The position numbers and the translations under genes were made by a program. Below, piece by piece: positions 8,644 through 17,014 of a stretch of 41,241 nucleotides of DNA; positions within the stretch are counted from its first letter, which is position 1; each line of letters begins with the position of its first letter. The stretch spans positions 1-41,241 of the forward strand of contig JAIRWL010000018.1 of the NCBI GenBank assembly GCA_031268935.1. The letters run 5' to 3'. The notes below the pieces were generated by a model. It was not told where the DNA came from, ran no database searches, and saw only the letters and a list, made by a program, of their open reading frames with translations. Origin of the DNA: Holosporales bacterium. GTDB taxonomy: Bacteria > Pseudomonadota > Alphaproteobacteria > RUG11792.

Positions 8644-8718
8644 GGGCGATTGGCTCAGTGGTAGAGCATCTCGTTTACACCGAGGGGGTCGGCGGTTCGA
8701 ATCCGTCATCGCCCACCA
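8644..8718 (+). tRNA. tRNA-Val (anticodon UAC)
   Basis: A complete cloverleaf. Acceptor arms GGGCGAT and ATCGCCC pair fully. The D-arm region is GCTCAGTGGTAGAGC, the anticodon stem is TCTCG/CGAGG with loop TTTACAC, and the T-arm is GGCGGTTCGAATCCGTC. The anticodon TAC is at 8676-8678. CCA is encoded at 8716-8718. Its place just after the HU gene is a common alphaproteobacterial arrangement. Confidence 0.97.
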
Positions 8719-8774
8719 TTTGGTAATCTTACTGATGATTTTTTGCGTCTTCGTAGTAGTCGCCTGCGGAAGAA

Positions 8775-10511
8775 ATGGTCTTCCGGTACGCCCTTCGATT
8801 GGGGAGTCCTATAGTGCCTTGGATCCTGTTAGTTAAGTTTTTCTGTGCTTTTTTCCTTTTTTCCTGTCAGACGGTGTTTTCTGGCGTTAGCTTTCGAACC
8901 TCGGTTTTGGATTTTAATCATCAGCATTCTGAAGAAAGAATTTTTGTCGCGGTCGATTTTTCGGTACCACTCGGAGAGCATTTGACGGCTCCTGCCGGAA
9001 AAGGAAAACCGCTAGCCCCGAAGTTCGTTTGGAAAAATGCAAAGGTTTTGGAGATTTTTTGGCCAGAACATGTTGGACTTCCAGACTCAGATGGAAAAGA
9101 TAGTGGATTTTTTGGGTATACGAAGGATTTCACGCTACTTTTCGCTTTGTGCATAGTGGATGCGTCAAAACCAGTTGAATATGATCTGACATATGTCTCT
9201 TGCGGTGATGCTTGCGTTCCTCATATGCTATCCGGAAAACTCGTACCGAACGGGCTTTTGTTGCAGGATGAGATAGAAAGCATATGTGGCCCATCCGAAA
9301 TATCAGGCGAAAGTCTATTAATCGCCATTCTTTTGGGATTATTAGGTGGATTGATATTGAATTGCATGCCGTGTGTTTTTCCAATAATTTCAATCAAGAT
9401 TTTTTCTATACTGAAAACGGCTGGCGGTAGTAAGAAAAATATTCGAAAACACGGAGTGGCCGTCTCGATTGGAACAATATCTACTTTTCTGATTCTAGGA
9501 ATAGCTCTTTTGATCCTACGGCAATCCGTTTCTGGAATTGGTTGGGGTTTTTATATGCAATGCCCACAATTCGTTTTCGTCATTTTACTGATCTTTTTAC
9601 TGTGCGGATTACATTTTTTCAATGTTTTGCACATCAGAATTCCGATCCATACCGGATTTTTAACTTTACCAATCAAGAGCGCATATGTAAGCTCCTTCGC
9701 CAACGGAGTTTTCGGGGCAATTGCTTCGGCCGCATGCGTTGGGCCGTTCGCGGGTATGGCCGTCGCCTCCGCTCTCTTATACGGCGCCCCGTGGCAATCC
9801 TGCTGCATTTTCACGGCGATCGGATTTGGAGCTGCAACTCCGTTTATTTTAATGGCAATATTCCCGGCCTGCACCAGCATTTTCCCTAAGCCTGGTAAAT
9901 GGTTATCCATTTTCAAAGAGTTCATGGGATTCGCAATGCTATTTTCGTGTACATGGCCAATTTGGACCCTAACGACTCAAATTAGCATCGAAAACTTAAT
10001 GATGGTTTTGATATCTCTCATCGCGACATCTATGTTCGCCTGGATACTGAGTCAATCTAAAAAATTTAGCATTTCTACCGTGATTGCAGTAGCCGGACTT
10101 GGATGTTCTTTTGGGTATGGGCTACTAGCGACGATTAACGGTGGCGAGGCCATTGATGAAATAAACTGGGAAGAATTTACTGACGAAAAATTTGATAATG
10201 CCATTTCCGAAAAGAAACCAATTTTCTTAAATTTTACCGCTTCCTGGTGTATGAATTGTCAATTCAATCAGCGAATTTTTAGAGATCCAGAGGTTGTAGA
10301 TGCTTTTAAGAAGAATAACGTCGTCGCTATGAAATGTGATTGGTCCCGTCGAGACGAAAGGGTTACTAGGTTGCTAAAGAAATACGGAGCAGCCGCCGTT
10401 CCTCTTTATGTGTATCATTCTTTCGGGTATGAAAATTTCAAGATTTTGCCGAACATACTGACGAAAAATTGTGTATTAGAGGAAATAAATGAACAATCAA
10501 ACAAGAAATAA
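8775..10511 (+). CDS. DsbD/ScsB-type thiol:disulfide interchange protein
   Basis: Inner-membrane protein that carries reducing power from cytoplasmic thioredoxin to periplasmic disulfide proteins. It has 578 residues in three parts. First, after a signal peptide, a periplasmic domain with the Cys pair in SCGDACVPHMLSG. Second, a membrane core of about eight helices with CMPC (GGLILNCMPCVFPI) and a second half-site Cys in ACVGPFAGM. Third, a C-terminal thioredoxin-like domain with CMNC in FTASWCMNCQ. All three Cys pairs of the relay are therefore visible. CGDACVP is more like the ScsB/DsbC-corrector type than classical DsbD. ATG start with GGAAGA upstream. It overlaps lspA by 23 bases. Confidence 0.88.
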   Translation: MVFRYALRLGSPIVPWILLVKFFCAFFLFSCQTVFSGVSFRTSVLDFNHQHSEERIFVAVDFSVPLGEHLTAPAGKGKPLAPKFVWKNAKVLEIFWPEHVGLPDSDGKDSGFFGYTKDFTLLFALCIVDASKPVEYDLTYVSCGDACVPHMLSGKLVPNGLLLQDEIESICGPSEISGESLLIAILLGLLGGLILNCMPCVFPIISIKIFSILKTAGGSKKNIRKHGVAVSIGTISTFLILGIALLILRQSVSGIGWGFYMQCPQFVFVILLIFLLCGLHFFNVLHIRIPIHTGFLTLPIKSAYVSSFANGVFGAIASAACVGPFAGMAVASALLYGAPWQSCCIFTAIGFGAATPFILMAIFPACTSIFPKPGKWLSIFKEFMGFAMLFSCTWPIWTLTTQISIENLMMVLISLIATSMFAWILSQSKKFSISTVIAVAGLGCSFGYGLLATINGGEAIDEINWEEFTDEKFDNAISEKKPIFLNFTASWCMNCQFNQRIFRDPEVVDAFKKNNVVAMKCDWSRRDERVTRLLKKYGAAAVPLYVYHSFGYENFKILPNILTKNCVLEEINEQSNKK

Positions 10512-10980
10512 GCAGTTATCAATTTTCTGCACTCTTTTATTTTGTTTCGTGCTCGTTTTTGATCAAGCCACAAAATGGAGTGTTCTTGCTTTTTTGTCTT
10601 CTGGACAAGTCATTCAAGTATTTCCATCATTTTTTAATTTGGTCTTAGTAATGAATTCCGGAACGAGCTTTGGTCTTCTATCTCCTCACACACCATTAGA
10701 ATTTTATTTGATCATTATATTGACAATATTATGTATTACATTTTTACTTTATTTTTTATTTAAGCTCAAATCGATCATAGAAAAGGTTTTGTGTACATTT
10801 ATTATCGGTGGAGCCGTTGGGAATTTAATCGACAGATTTTGCCATGGAGCTGTCGTGGATTTCATAGATCTACATTATCAAAACTGGCACTGGCCAGCTT
10901 TTAATATCGCGGATTCCTTTATTTCTATCGGGGCCATTTCTTTTTTAATATACAACCTATTTTTCATTAAAGGACGATAA
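10489..10980 (+). CDS. lspA: Lipoprotein signal peptidase (signal peptidase II)
   Basis: A membrane aspartyl protease that removes the signal peptide from diacylglyceryl-prolipoproteins. It has 163 residues and four hydrophobic helices. Family motifs are present: MNSGTSFG after helix 1, GGAVGNLIDR, then VVDF with catalytic Asp124 and PAFNIADS with catalytic Asp142. The start lies inside the end of the upstream thiol-transporter gene (23-base overlap), so translation is probably coupled. Its presence means that lipoproteins are made, which is relevant to the possible lipoprotein at 7098. Confidence 0.96.
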   Translation: MNNQTRNKQLSIFCTLLFCFVLVFDQATKWSVLAFLSSGQVIQVFPSFFNLVLVMNSGTSFGLLSPHTPLEFYLIIILTILCITFLLYFLFKLKSIIEKVLCTFIIGGAVGNLIDRFCHGAVVDFIDLHYQNWHWPAFNIADSFISIGAISFLIYNLFFIKGR

Positions 10981-11041
10981 TACTAATCGTTGGCCAAGTC
11001 AAAATGTGTGATAACATCGAATTAAGAGCGATCATTTAAGT

Positions 11042-11070
11042 TTCACGCATTATCGTGAATAGTGTAAAAT
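11042..11070 (+). promoter_or_regulatory. Promoter of the tol operon with overlapping inverted repeat
   Basis: TTCACG, 17 bases, TAAAAT, ending 32 bases before tolQ. The -35 hexamer is one arm of a perfect inverted repeat (TTCACG at 11042-11047 and CGTGAA at 11054-11059, six-base loop). This could be an operator, although chance is possible. Confidence 0.4.
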
Positions 11071-11102
11071 GACTATGTTTAAGTTTTTCTACAAAATTTC
11101 GA

Positions 11103-11852
11103 ATGGAAACTCATCAAGTTCCTCATGAAATAAATGATGTCGCTGTCTCGGGAGTAATAAATCAATCTCCGGCCCTTCATGATGCTTCCATTTTCGACAT
11201 GTTTTGGAATGCAGGATTTATGATTAAAACAGTGATGTTATCGCTATTTCTTGCATCAATTTGGTCTTGGACAATCATCATAAGCAAACATTTAAAACTT
11301 AAACGATTGAATATTGAGGCCAATATATTTGAGGACAATTTTTGGTCTGGCGCACCATTGGAATCTTTATATCAAGAAATAAAAGGCGCCGCTTACGATC
11401 CAATTTCCAACGTTTTTTGTGCTGCTATGACGGAATGGATGCGATTTTCAGGGAAATCTAAAAATTCAGGTAATTCCGGAGCAAAATCTGTTGAACAAAG
11501 AGTTGAGAGGGTGATGCAAATCGCAATCAGAAAGGAAATCGATGAATTAGAAAAAGGTCTCGGCTTCCTGTCTTCTCTCGGCACAAATGGGGTAATCATT
11601 GGATTATTCGGAACTGTAATCGGTATTCTAAATGGATTTAAGGCAATCGCCACGCAGCAGAGTGCAAACATTGCTACGGTTGCTCCGGTTATCTCGGAAG
11701 CCCTTTTCACGACGGCCCTCGGAATAATTGCTGCCATTCCGGCCGCCCTTGGATATAACAAATTCATGAACGATACGAATCGCTATATAAATAGGTTAGA
11801 AACTTTTGCGGATGAATTAAATTCAATTATATCGAGGCAATTTGATGAATAG
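11103..11852 (+). CDS. tolQ: TolQ proton channel subunit (MotA/TolQ/ExbB family)
   Basis: Inner-membrane component of the Tol-Pal energiser, which uses the proton motive force to invaginate the outer membrane at division. It has 249 residues with three transmembrane segments: near 38-60, and two in the conserved block from about 150 to 220 (GTNGVIIGLFGTVIGILNGF and APVISEALFTTALGIIAAIP). The last block is the MotA/TolQ/ExbB signature. ExbB is an alternative, but the downstream TolR- and TolA-like genes favour Tol. It overlaps tolR by eight bases. Confidence 0.9.
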   Translation: METHQVPHEINDVAVSGVINQSPALHDASIFDMFWNAGFMIKTVMLSLFLASIWSWTIIISKHLKLKRLNIEANIFEDNFWSGAPLESLYQEIKGAAYDPISNVFCAAMTEWMRFSGKSKNSGNSGAKSVEQRVERVMQIAIRKEIDELEKGLGFLSSLGTNGVIIGLFGTVIGILNGFKAIATQQSANIATVAPVISEALFTTALGIIAAIPAALGYNKFMNDTNRYINRLETFADELNSIISRQFDE

Positions 11853-12423
11853 CAGAAAAACTCCACGCCAAAAGCCGAATATAAATATCAATATTGCGCC
11901 TCTCGTCGAGGTTATGCTCGTTTTGATCATCATCTTCATGATAACGGCGCCGATATTAAATGTTGGAATTCAGGTCAATCTTCCAAAAACGCAGGCCTCT
12001 TCTCTAGACGAGTCGCGAGTGCAGCCAATTGTTATTTCGGTAGATGAGAACTCGAAAATCTTTATCGAGGAGGCAGAAGTTACTATTGAAGATTTGATTC
12101 AAAAATTACCGATGATACTGGAAAATGGAAAAAGTGATACAGTGTATGTGAGGGGGGATAAAAGTTTGCGGTACGGGACGGTGATGGAGATCATGGGAAT
12201 CATTTCGACGGCCGGGGCGTATAAGGTTTCGTTGATTTCTGAGATGGATACCTCAGCGAAAAAAATGAACCTCCCCCCCACCAAAATTACATCTCCGAAT
12301 GGTTCGTCCTCGACTCTTACGGGCCCGACCGTGATTGGCCCGCCATTGAAAAATCCTACGAGTGGGAAAGGCCCGACTAATCAAAAAATCAGAGAAAGGA
12401 ACGCGAGTCATAGAGGTCCGTAG
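11845..12423 (+). CDS. tolR: TolR/ExbD-family protein with Asp-to-Glu change in the membrane helix
   Basis: Inner-membrane partner of TolQ with one N-terminal helix and a periplasmic domain. I use the ATG at 11845; a TTG one codon earlier is also in frame. The helix reads APLVEVMLVLIIIFM. TolR and ExbD normally have PLVDVML, where the Asp is the proton-coupling residue; here residue 22 is Glu (codon GAG). The 192-residue length exceeds the usual ~150 because of a Ser/Pro/Gly-rich extension after about residue 140 (NLPPTKITSPNGSSS onward). The start overlaps the tolQ stop, and the tolA-like gene follows after eight bases. Confidence 0.9.
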   Translation: MNSRKTPRQKPNININIAPLVEVMLVLIIIFMITAPILNVGIQVNLPKTQASSLDESRVQPIVISVDENSKIFIEEAEVTIEDLIQKLPMILENGKSDTVYVRGDKSLRYGTVMEIMGIISTAGAYKVSLISEMDTSAKKMNLPPTKITSPNGSSSTLTGPTVIGPPLKNPTSGKGPTNQKIRERNASHRGP

Positions 12424-12431
12424 AGAAAAAA

Positions 12432-13283
12432 GTGAACCGCCTGCCCCTTGTCATCTCGATTTTAATTCACCTCGCCGCGGGCATTATAGCATATTTTGAC
12501 ATGGGAAGTTTTTTATCTCCAAAACTTTCCGATTCCGGATTTGCGGTTTTTGATTTCGTCGAAATTGGTCAAAAAAGCAAATCTCCGATATTATCAGAAA
12601 ATGAAGGACGAGTTTCAAAAACAAAATCTCAAAACCAAGCTAATTCGACGGCCGTCCCTAAAAAAAATCAATCGTCAACAAATTCTCCTGCTGTTCGTCC
12701 AAAAAATAAAGAGGCAGATGCCGCGCCTGTAAAACCTAAAAAACGGGTCACCAAACGCCATCCTCCGACTCCTCCAAAAACCAAGACCAGTGGCAAAGAT
12801 TCAAAGAAAACTTCAGACAAGGCTGTTGTGAATTTGAATGATAATAAAAAGAAAAAAGGAAATAGTAATAATAAAATAATCAAGAAATCTTTCGATAGTT
12901 TTCTTGACAGTGCGACGGCAGAATCGGATGCTGAAAATACGGGAATGAAGGCCGAAGAGGTTGGAGAAACTCTAACGGCAACACAGATCGATGTTATTAG
13001 GCAAACGATTAGAAAATGTTGGCATTTTCCGGCTGGTTTAAAAAATGCAGAAGATCTGATTGTAGATATTAAACTAAATCTCGATCCCGACGGAAATGTG
13101 AAATCTGCTGAAATTACGAACAAAGATCGTATGAAAAAAGATTCAAATTTTAAGATTGCTGCAGAATACGCTTACAGGGCCGTTCTTGATCCAGAGTGTA
13201 ATCCATTGCCCTTGCCAAAAGAAAAGTACGAAGAATGGAAAGATTTAGAATTAACCTTTAATCCAAAAGAAATGTTTGATTGA
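12432..13283 (+). CDS. tolA: TolA-like envelope integrity protein
   Basis: TolA bridges TolQR to outer-membrane Pal. The gene starts with GTG, eight bases after tolR. It has 283 residues: an N-terminal membrane anchor (LVISILIHLAAGIIAYF), then a Lys/Ser/Pro-rich spanning region (about 45-160, many KPKK-type stretches), then a C-terminal domain with QIDVIRQTIRKCWHFPAG and IVDIKLNLDPDGNVKSAEI, typical of alphaproteobacterial TolA/TonB C-domains. TonB is the alternative, but the context favours TolA. No tolB or pal follows in this window, although they are usually the next genes. Confidence 0.82.
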   Translation: MNRLPLVISILIHLAAGIIAYFDMGSFLSPKLSDSGFAVFDFVEIGQKSKSPILSENEGRVSKTKSQNQANSTAVPKKNQSSTNSPAVRPKNKEADAAPVKPKKRVTKRHPPTPPKTKTSGKDSKKTSDKAVVNLNDNKKKKGNSNNKIIKKSFDSFLDSATAESDAENTGMKAEEVGETLTATQIDVIRQTIRKCWHFPAGLKNAEDLIVDIKLNLDPDGNVKSAEITNKDRMKKDSNFKIAAEYAYRAVLDPECNPLPLPKEKYEEWKDLELTFNPKEMFD

Positions 13284-13573
13284 ATTCTTAACTATTATTT
13301 CTTAGTAATTAGTATTAGTAGTTGTAATGTGAATTACGTGGAAAAGTGCTTTGCTCCTCTGATTTTCCTATATGATTTGTGGTCTAAAAGTCTGTAAATA
13401 AAATTGATGCAATTGTTGATAACTTTTTCGATGTATGGATATGTGTAAATAAGGTGAAGGTTATTAAGAGGAAATTAACAGATTTTCGAATCTTGTTTTC
13501 GAGTCTTGAAACAAGTTGTGGCGAATGTTACCATGTACTCTCGGATTTTTCTTTCGCGTGTGAGACTCGGTTT
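13284..13573. other. Intergenic region between tolA and gatC
   Basis: AT-rich, with no recognisable element. The gatC frame stays open back to a GTG at 13454, but those 40 residues do not resemble GatC, so I treat this part as non-coding leader. Confidence 0.5.
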
Positions 13574-13885
13574 ATGATTGGTGATAACGACTTGATTAGA
13601 GTCTGTAAATTGGCGAAAATTGGGATCGCTAATGATGAAAAAGATAAATTTTTAGAAAAATTGAATTCTGTATTTGATTGGATAGATCGGCTGAGGAAGA
13701 TAGATGTTTCTGAAATTACTACTTCCGTAGATGGTATTTCTGGAATTGATGTTGAATCCGAAGTATCGGTAGATTTTTTGGAGAGACCGGATGAGCAATC
13801 GATGACGAATACTAGAGAATCATTGATGAAAAATGCAAAATTTCAGAAATTTGATATGTTTTGTGTTCCAAAAGTTGTTGAATAA
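13574..13885 (+). CDS. gatC: Asp-tRNA(Asn)/Glu-tRNA(Gln) amidotransferase subunit C
   Basis: A small subunit that stabilises GatA-GatB in the transamidation of mischarged Glu-tRNA(Gln) or Asp-tRNA(Asn). The ATG at 13574 gives 103 residues, matching the family. Recognisable features are IRVCKLAKIGIANDEKDKF, the LNSVFDWIDRLRKIDVSEI helix and the C-terminal FCVPKVVE. A GTG at 13454 would give 143 residues but is less likely. gatA and gatB are not in the window. thrS follows after 15 bases. Confidence 0.9.
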   Translation: MIGDNDLIRVCKLAKIGIANDEKDKFLEKLNSVFDWIDRLRKIDVSEITTSVDGISGIDVESEVSVDFLERPDEQSMTNTRESLMKNAKFQKFDMFCVPKVVE

Positions 13886-13900
13886 AAGGAGTTTTTGTAG

Positions 13901-15793
13901 ATGATTATTACCTTAAAAGATGGTTATAAGAGTTATGAGATAGATGAGGGTTCATCTGCATTTGATTTAGCCGTAAAATTGGGGGCAAAGAAAGAGACGA
14001 TTGCCGCTGAGATTAATGAAGTTAAGTCGGATCTTTCAACAAAATTGCAGAAAAATGATGTTGTTTCGTTGATAAATTATTCTGATCGAGCTGGATTATC
14101 GATATTGAGACACAGCGCTGCGCATATTCTAGCAAAGGCTTTATTGGAGATTGATCGGAATGCCAAATTGGCAATTGGGCCATCTATAGAGCATGGATTT
14201 TATTATGATGTTCTGAGCGAGTATGTTTTTTCGACTGATGATCTCGGTATGATCGAGAATAAGATGCGCGATATAATCAATTTGAAACTGAAATTCGATA
14301 GGCTGATGATAAAAAAATCTGAGGCTATCGAGATGTTTGAAGAAATGGGGCAGATATTTAAGGTAGAGTTGATTAAGGATATTGATGATGAGGTTGTTGG
14401 GATTTATAAATTAGGTGATTTCATTGATTTGTGTAGAGGGCCTCATATTCCGAATACATCGTATATTTCAGGAAATGCATTAAGATTAACGTCGGTTGCT
14501 GGATCTTACTGGCGAGGCGATAGTTCTAAGGCGGTTTTGCAACGAATTTACGGGACTGTATTTCCGAATCATCAAGAAATGGAAGCTCATTTTACATTTT
14601 TGTCAGAGGCTCAAGCAAGGGATCATAGAAAAATTGGGCAAGCGTTAGGAATTTTTCACATAGATGATTGCGCACCAGGTAATGTTTTTTGGTTAAAAAA
14701 TGGGACGATTTTGTTTAACTTAATCAAGGATAAGGTGGCTGAAATAGCTGAAAAATACGGTTATTTTTTTGTGCAAACTCCGCAATTGTTAAACAAATCT
14801 CTTTGGGAAACTTCTGGGCATTGGGAAAAATTTAGAGAGAATATGTATGTGGTAGATGATGATGACACTACGATGGCAATTAAACCGATGAATTGCCCTG
14901 GACATATCGTGATTTATAAAAATGGATCCGTAAAAAGTTATCGAGATTTGCCGGTTAGGATGGCTGAATTTGGATTGTGTCACAGGAACGAACCGTCCGG
15001 ATCTCTCCATGGTTTAATGAGGATCAGAGCTTTTACGCAGGATGATGGGCATATTTTTTGTTCTCCAGGGCAGGTGGTGTCTGAGACCCAAAATTTTTGC
15101 AAGGCTTTACAGGAAGTTTATGGGATTTTTGGATTTACAGAAATTGCTGTCAAATTTTCAGATCGTCCAGAGAAGAGGGCTGGATCCGATGAGATCTGGG
15201 ATCTCGCTGAGAGATCACTTAAGGATGCAGCGAGTGCCGCTGGATTGAATTACATTGTTAATAAGGGCGAAGGTGCGTTTTATGGACCAAAATTGGAATT
15301 TGTGTTAAAAGATAGCATGGGCAGGGATTGGCAGTGCGGAACTTTGCAAGTAGATTTTGTTTTACCAGAGAGATTTAGCATGTGTTACGTGGATCAATGT
15401 GGAAAAAAGCAGATGCCAGTAATGTTGCATAGAGCTTTTATCGGATCACTGGAGCGTTTTATTGGAATTTTGATAGAGCATTATTCTGGTAAATTTCCGT
15501 TTTGGTTAGCTCCTGTTCAAATTGTTATTGCGAGCGTTACTGATGAATTTGCTGATTATGCGAAAAATGTTTTTGATAAATTAAAAAATCACGGTTTTAG
15601 AGTTGCGTTGGATATAGAAAATGAGAAAATAACGTACAAGATTAGAGAGCATTCTGTTCAAAAAATTCCATTTATTATTGTTGTTGGGAAAAATGAGAGA
15701 GAAAGTGAAACGGTAAATGTTCGGAAACTAGGATTTAATAAAACGATGACAGTCAGCCTTCCGAGCATGCTATCATATTTTGGTGCAATGTGA
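13901..15793 (+). CDS. thrS: Threonyl-tRNA synthetase
   Basis: Charges tRNA-Thr. At 630 residues it is full length. Order of domains: TGS (about 1-60), N2 editing domain with RHSAAHILAKALLE (HxxxH) and a downstream Cys-His pair in DLCRGPHI, class II catalytic core with motif 2 (LCHRNEPSGSLHGLMRIRAF) and motif 3 (AFIGSLERFIGILIEHY), then the anticodon-binding domain from about 530. The zinc ligands include the Cys of KPMNCPGH and the His in the DDGHIF region. ATG start with AAGGAG. The next gene begins one base after the stop codon. Confidence 0.97.
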   Translation: MIITLKDGYKSYEIDEGSSAFDLAVKLGAKKETIAAEINEVKSDLSTKLQKNDVVSLINYSDRAGLSILRHSAAHILAKALLEIDRNAKLAIGPSIEHGFYYDVLSEYVFSTDDLGMIENKMRDIINLKLKFDRLMIKKSEAIEMFEEMGQIFKVELIKDIDDEVVGIYKLGDFIDLCRGPHIPNTSYISGNALRLTSVAGSYWRGDSSKAVLQRIYGTVFPNHQEMEAHFTFLSEAQARDHRKIGQALGIFHIDDCAPGNVFWLKNGTILFNLIKDKVAEIAEKYGYFFVQTPQLLNKSLWETSGHWEKFRENMYVVDDDDTTMAIKPMNCPGHIVIYKNGSVKSYRDLPVRMAEFGLCHRNEPSGSLHGLMRIRAFTQDDGHIFCSPGQVVSETQNFCKALQEVYGIFGFTEIAVKFSDRPEKRAGSDEIWDLAERSLKDAASAAGLNYIVNKGEGAFYGPKLEFVLKDSMGRDWQCGTLQVDFVLPERFSMCYVDQCGKKQMPVMLHRAFIGSLERFIGILIEHYSGKFPFWLAPVQIVIASVTDEFADYAKNVFDKLKNHGFRVALDIENEKITYKIREHSVQKIPFIIVVGKNERESETVNVRKLGFNKTMTVSLPSMLSYFGAM

Positions 15794-15794
15794 C

Positions 15795-16460
15795 ATGAAA
15801 ATTGGCGGATTTCTGAAATTTTCTATTCTTGATTATCCTGGAAAATTATCATGTGTCGTTTTTTGTCAAGGATGTTCTTTAAGATGTGTGTATTGTCATA
15901 ATCCAGAATTTCTACCTTATGAAAAAGATAATTGTGTTGATTTTCAAGGATTTTTGAGTTTTTTGCAGTCACATTCTGGAAGTCTAGATGCAGTTGTATT
16001 TAGTGGTGGTGAGCCATTACTGCAAGATGATTTATTTCAAGTTATTGAACTAGTAAAAGGATTTGGTTTTTTAGTTGGAATTCACACATCTGGAATTGTA
16101 ACGGAAATGTTTGAGAGGATTGTATCTCTTGTAGACTGGATCGGCTTTGATGTTAAGACAGTGTTTTCGAAGTACGATACGATTACTAAGATGTCAAATT
16201 CTGGCATGATCGCGAAGAAAAGCTTGGAACTTTTATTGAATTCTGGTACTAGTTATGAGATTAGGACAACGTATGATTCAAGATTTATTTCTAATGACGA
16301 TATTTTCGAAATTGCTAAAATATTGCAGAAATTAGGGGTGAAAGAATGGGTAATTCAAAAATGTATTATTCGTGAAACTGGCGAAGAATTGACGTTGCTT
16401 GATAAGGAAGTAGTAGATGGATTATCAGAGTTTACTGCGATTAAATTGAGAGGACTGTGA
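15795..16460 (+). CDS. nrdG: Anaerobic ribonucleotide reductase activating protein (radical SAM, NrdG2-like)
   Basis: A radical-SAM enzyme that installs the glycyl radical on class III ribonucleotide reductase. 221 residues from the ATG at 15795, one base after the thrS stop. The 4Fe-4S motif is CSLRCVYC (Cys27, Cys31, Cys34), preceded by LDYPGKLSCVVFCQGC, the characteristic start of this subfamily. SGGEPLLQ is the SAM-binding GGE motif. Related PflA-type activases cannot be excluded. The glycyl-radical partner (nrdD) is not in the window. It would be useful in an anoxic or microoxic niche. Confidence 0.8.
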   Translation: MKIGGFLKFSILDYPGKLSCVVFCQGCSLRCVYCHNPEFLPYEKDNCVDFQGFLSFLQSHSGSLDAVVFSGGEPLLQDDLFQVIELVKGFGFLVGIHTSGIVTEMFERIVSLVDWIGFDVKTVFSKYDTITKMSNSGMIAKKSLELLLNSGTSYEIRTTYDSRFISNDDIFEIAKILQKLGVKEWVIQKCIIRETGEELTLLDKEVVDGLSEFTAIKLRGL

Positions 16461-17008
16461 TTTTATCGTGCTTCGTGAATCGATCGGTATTCCACGTGGA
16501 ACATTCGAAATTTTCTAGAATATATCGAATGAAGAATAAAAATGATTTTGGAGATAATGTTATAAGCTTTTTAGCTGATATATTATCTTGTTGTAGTTTT
16601 AACGATATTGATAAAATGATATTGCAATCTGATCCGTTACCATTTACTTCTTCTAGAATTATTTGTTCGATTGCGAAGGGGTGGTATATGTCAAATAAGA
16701 ATGTTGAAGTAATTTTTATTTCTAGCTTTTTAACATATTTGGATATTGTTTCGAAATATAAAAGTACTGGTATTATGATGATTTCAAAGGATGGTAAAGA
16801 TTTTTTTACATGTGAATATAATAATGGCATTTTAGGGAAAATTATTGTGCAAAATCATGAAGTTGGAAAAGCTATTGATGTAAATGATATAGCGAGCGCT
16901 GATGTTAATTTGGCCAAGAAACAAAGAGAAGTGCTAGGTCTTGGTATAGCGTGTAAGAATCCGCATCATATATCAAGTATATTAAGCAATCGCAATATGA
17001 AATATTAA
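16457..17008 (+). CDS. tsaB: Strongly diverged TsaB-like protein (t6A biosynthesis)
   Basis: TsaB is the non-catalytic partner of TsaD in making the t6A modification of ANN-decoding tRNAs. 183 residues from a GTG that overlaps the upstream stop. Identification rests on alignment by eye: FNDIDKMILQSDPLPFTSSR with IICSIAKGWYMSNK matches the TsaB block DIDxIAVxxGPGSFTGxR followed by xxAKGLA. It also rests on position directly before rimI, a common pairing. The N-terminal ILAIDTS nucleotide-fold strand is replaced by ILSCFVNRSVFHVEH, and GPGSFTG is degraded. Those N-terminal codons contain a parS-like palindrome. It may be a reduced structural TsaB or a decaying gene. Confidence 0.55.
   Translation: MILSCFVNRSVFHVEHSKFSRIYRMKNKNDFGDNVISFLADILSCCSFNDIDKMILQSDPLPFTSSRIICSIAKGWYMSNKNVEVIFISSFLTYLDIVSKYKSTGIMMISKDGKDFFTCEYNNGILGKIIVQNHEVGKAIDVNDIASADVNLAKKQREVLGLGIACKNPHHISSILSNRNMKY
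16488..16503. promoter_or_regulatory. parS: parS-like centromere site
   Basis: TATTCCACGTGGAACA differs by one base from the TGTTNCACGTGNAACA form of the bacterial chromosomal parS site and contains a perfect TTCCACGTGGAA palindrome. It is 1.7 kb upstream of parA-parB, in coding sequence. It is the only CACGTG I noticed in the window. Confidence 0.75.
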
Positions 17009-17014
17009 TGATTG

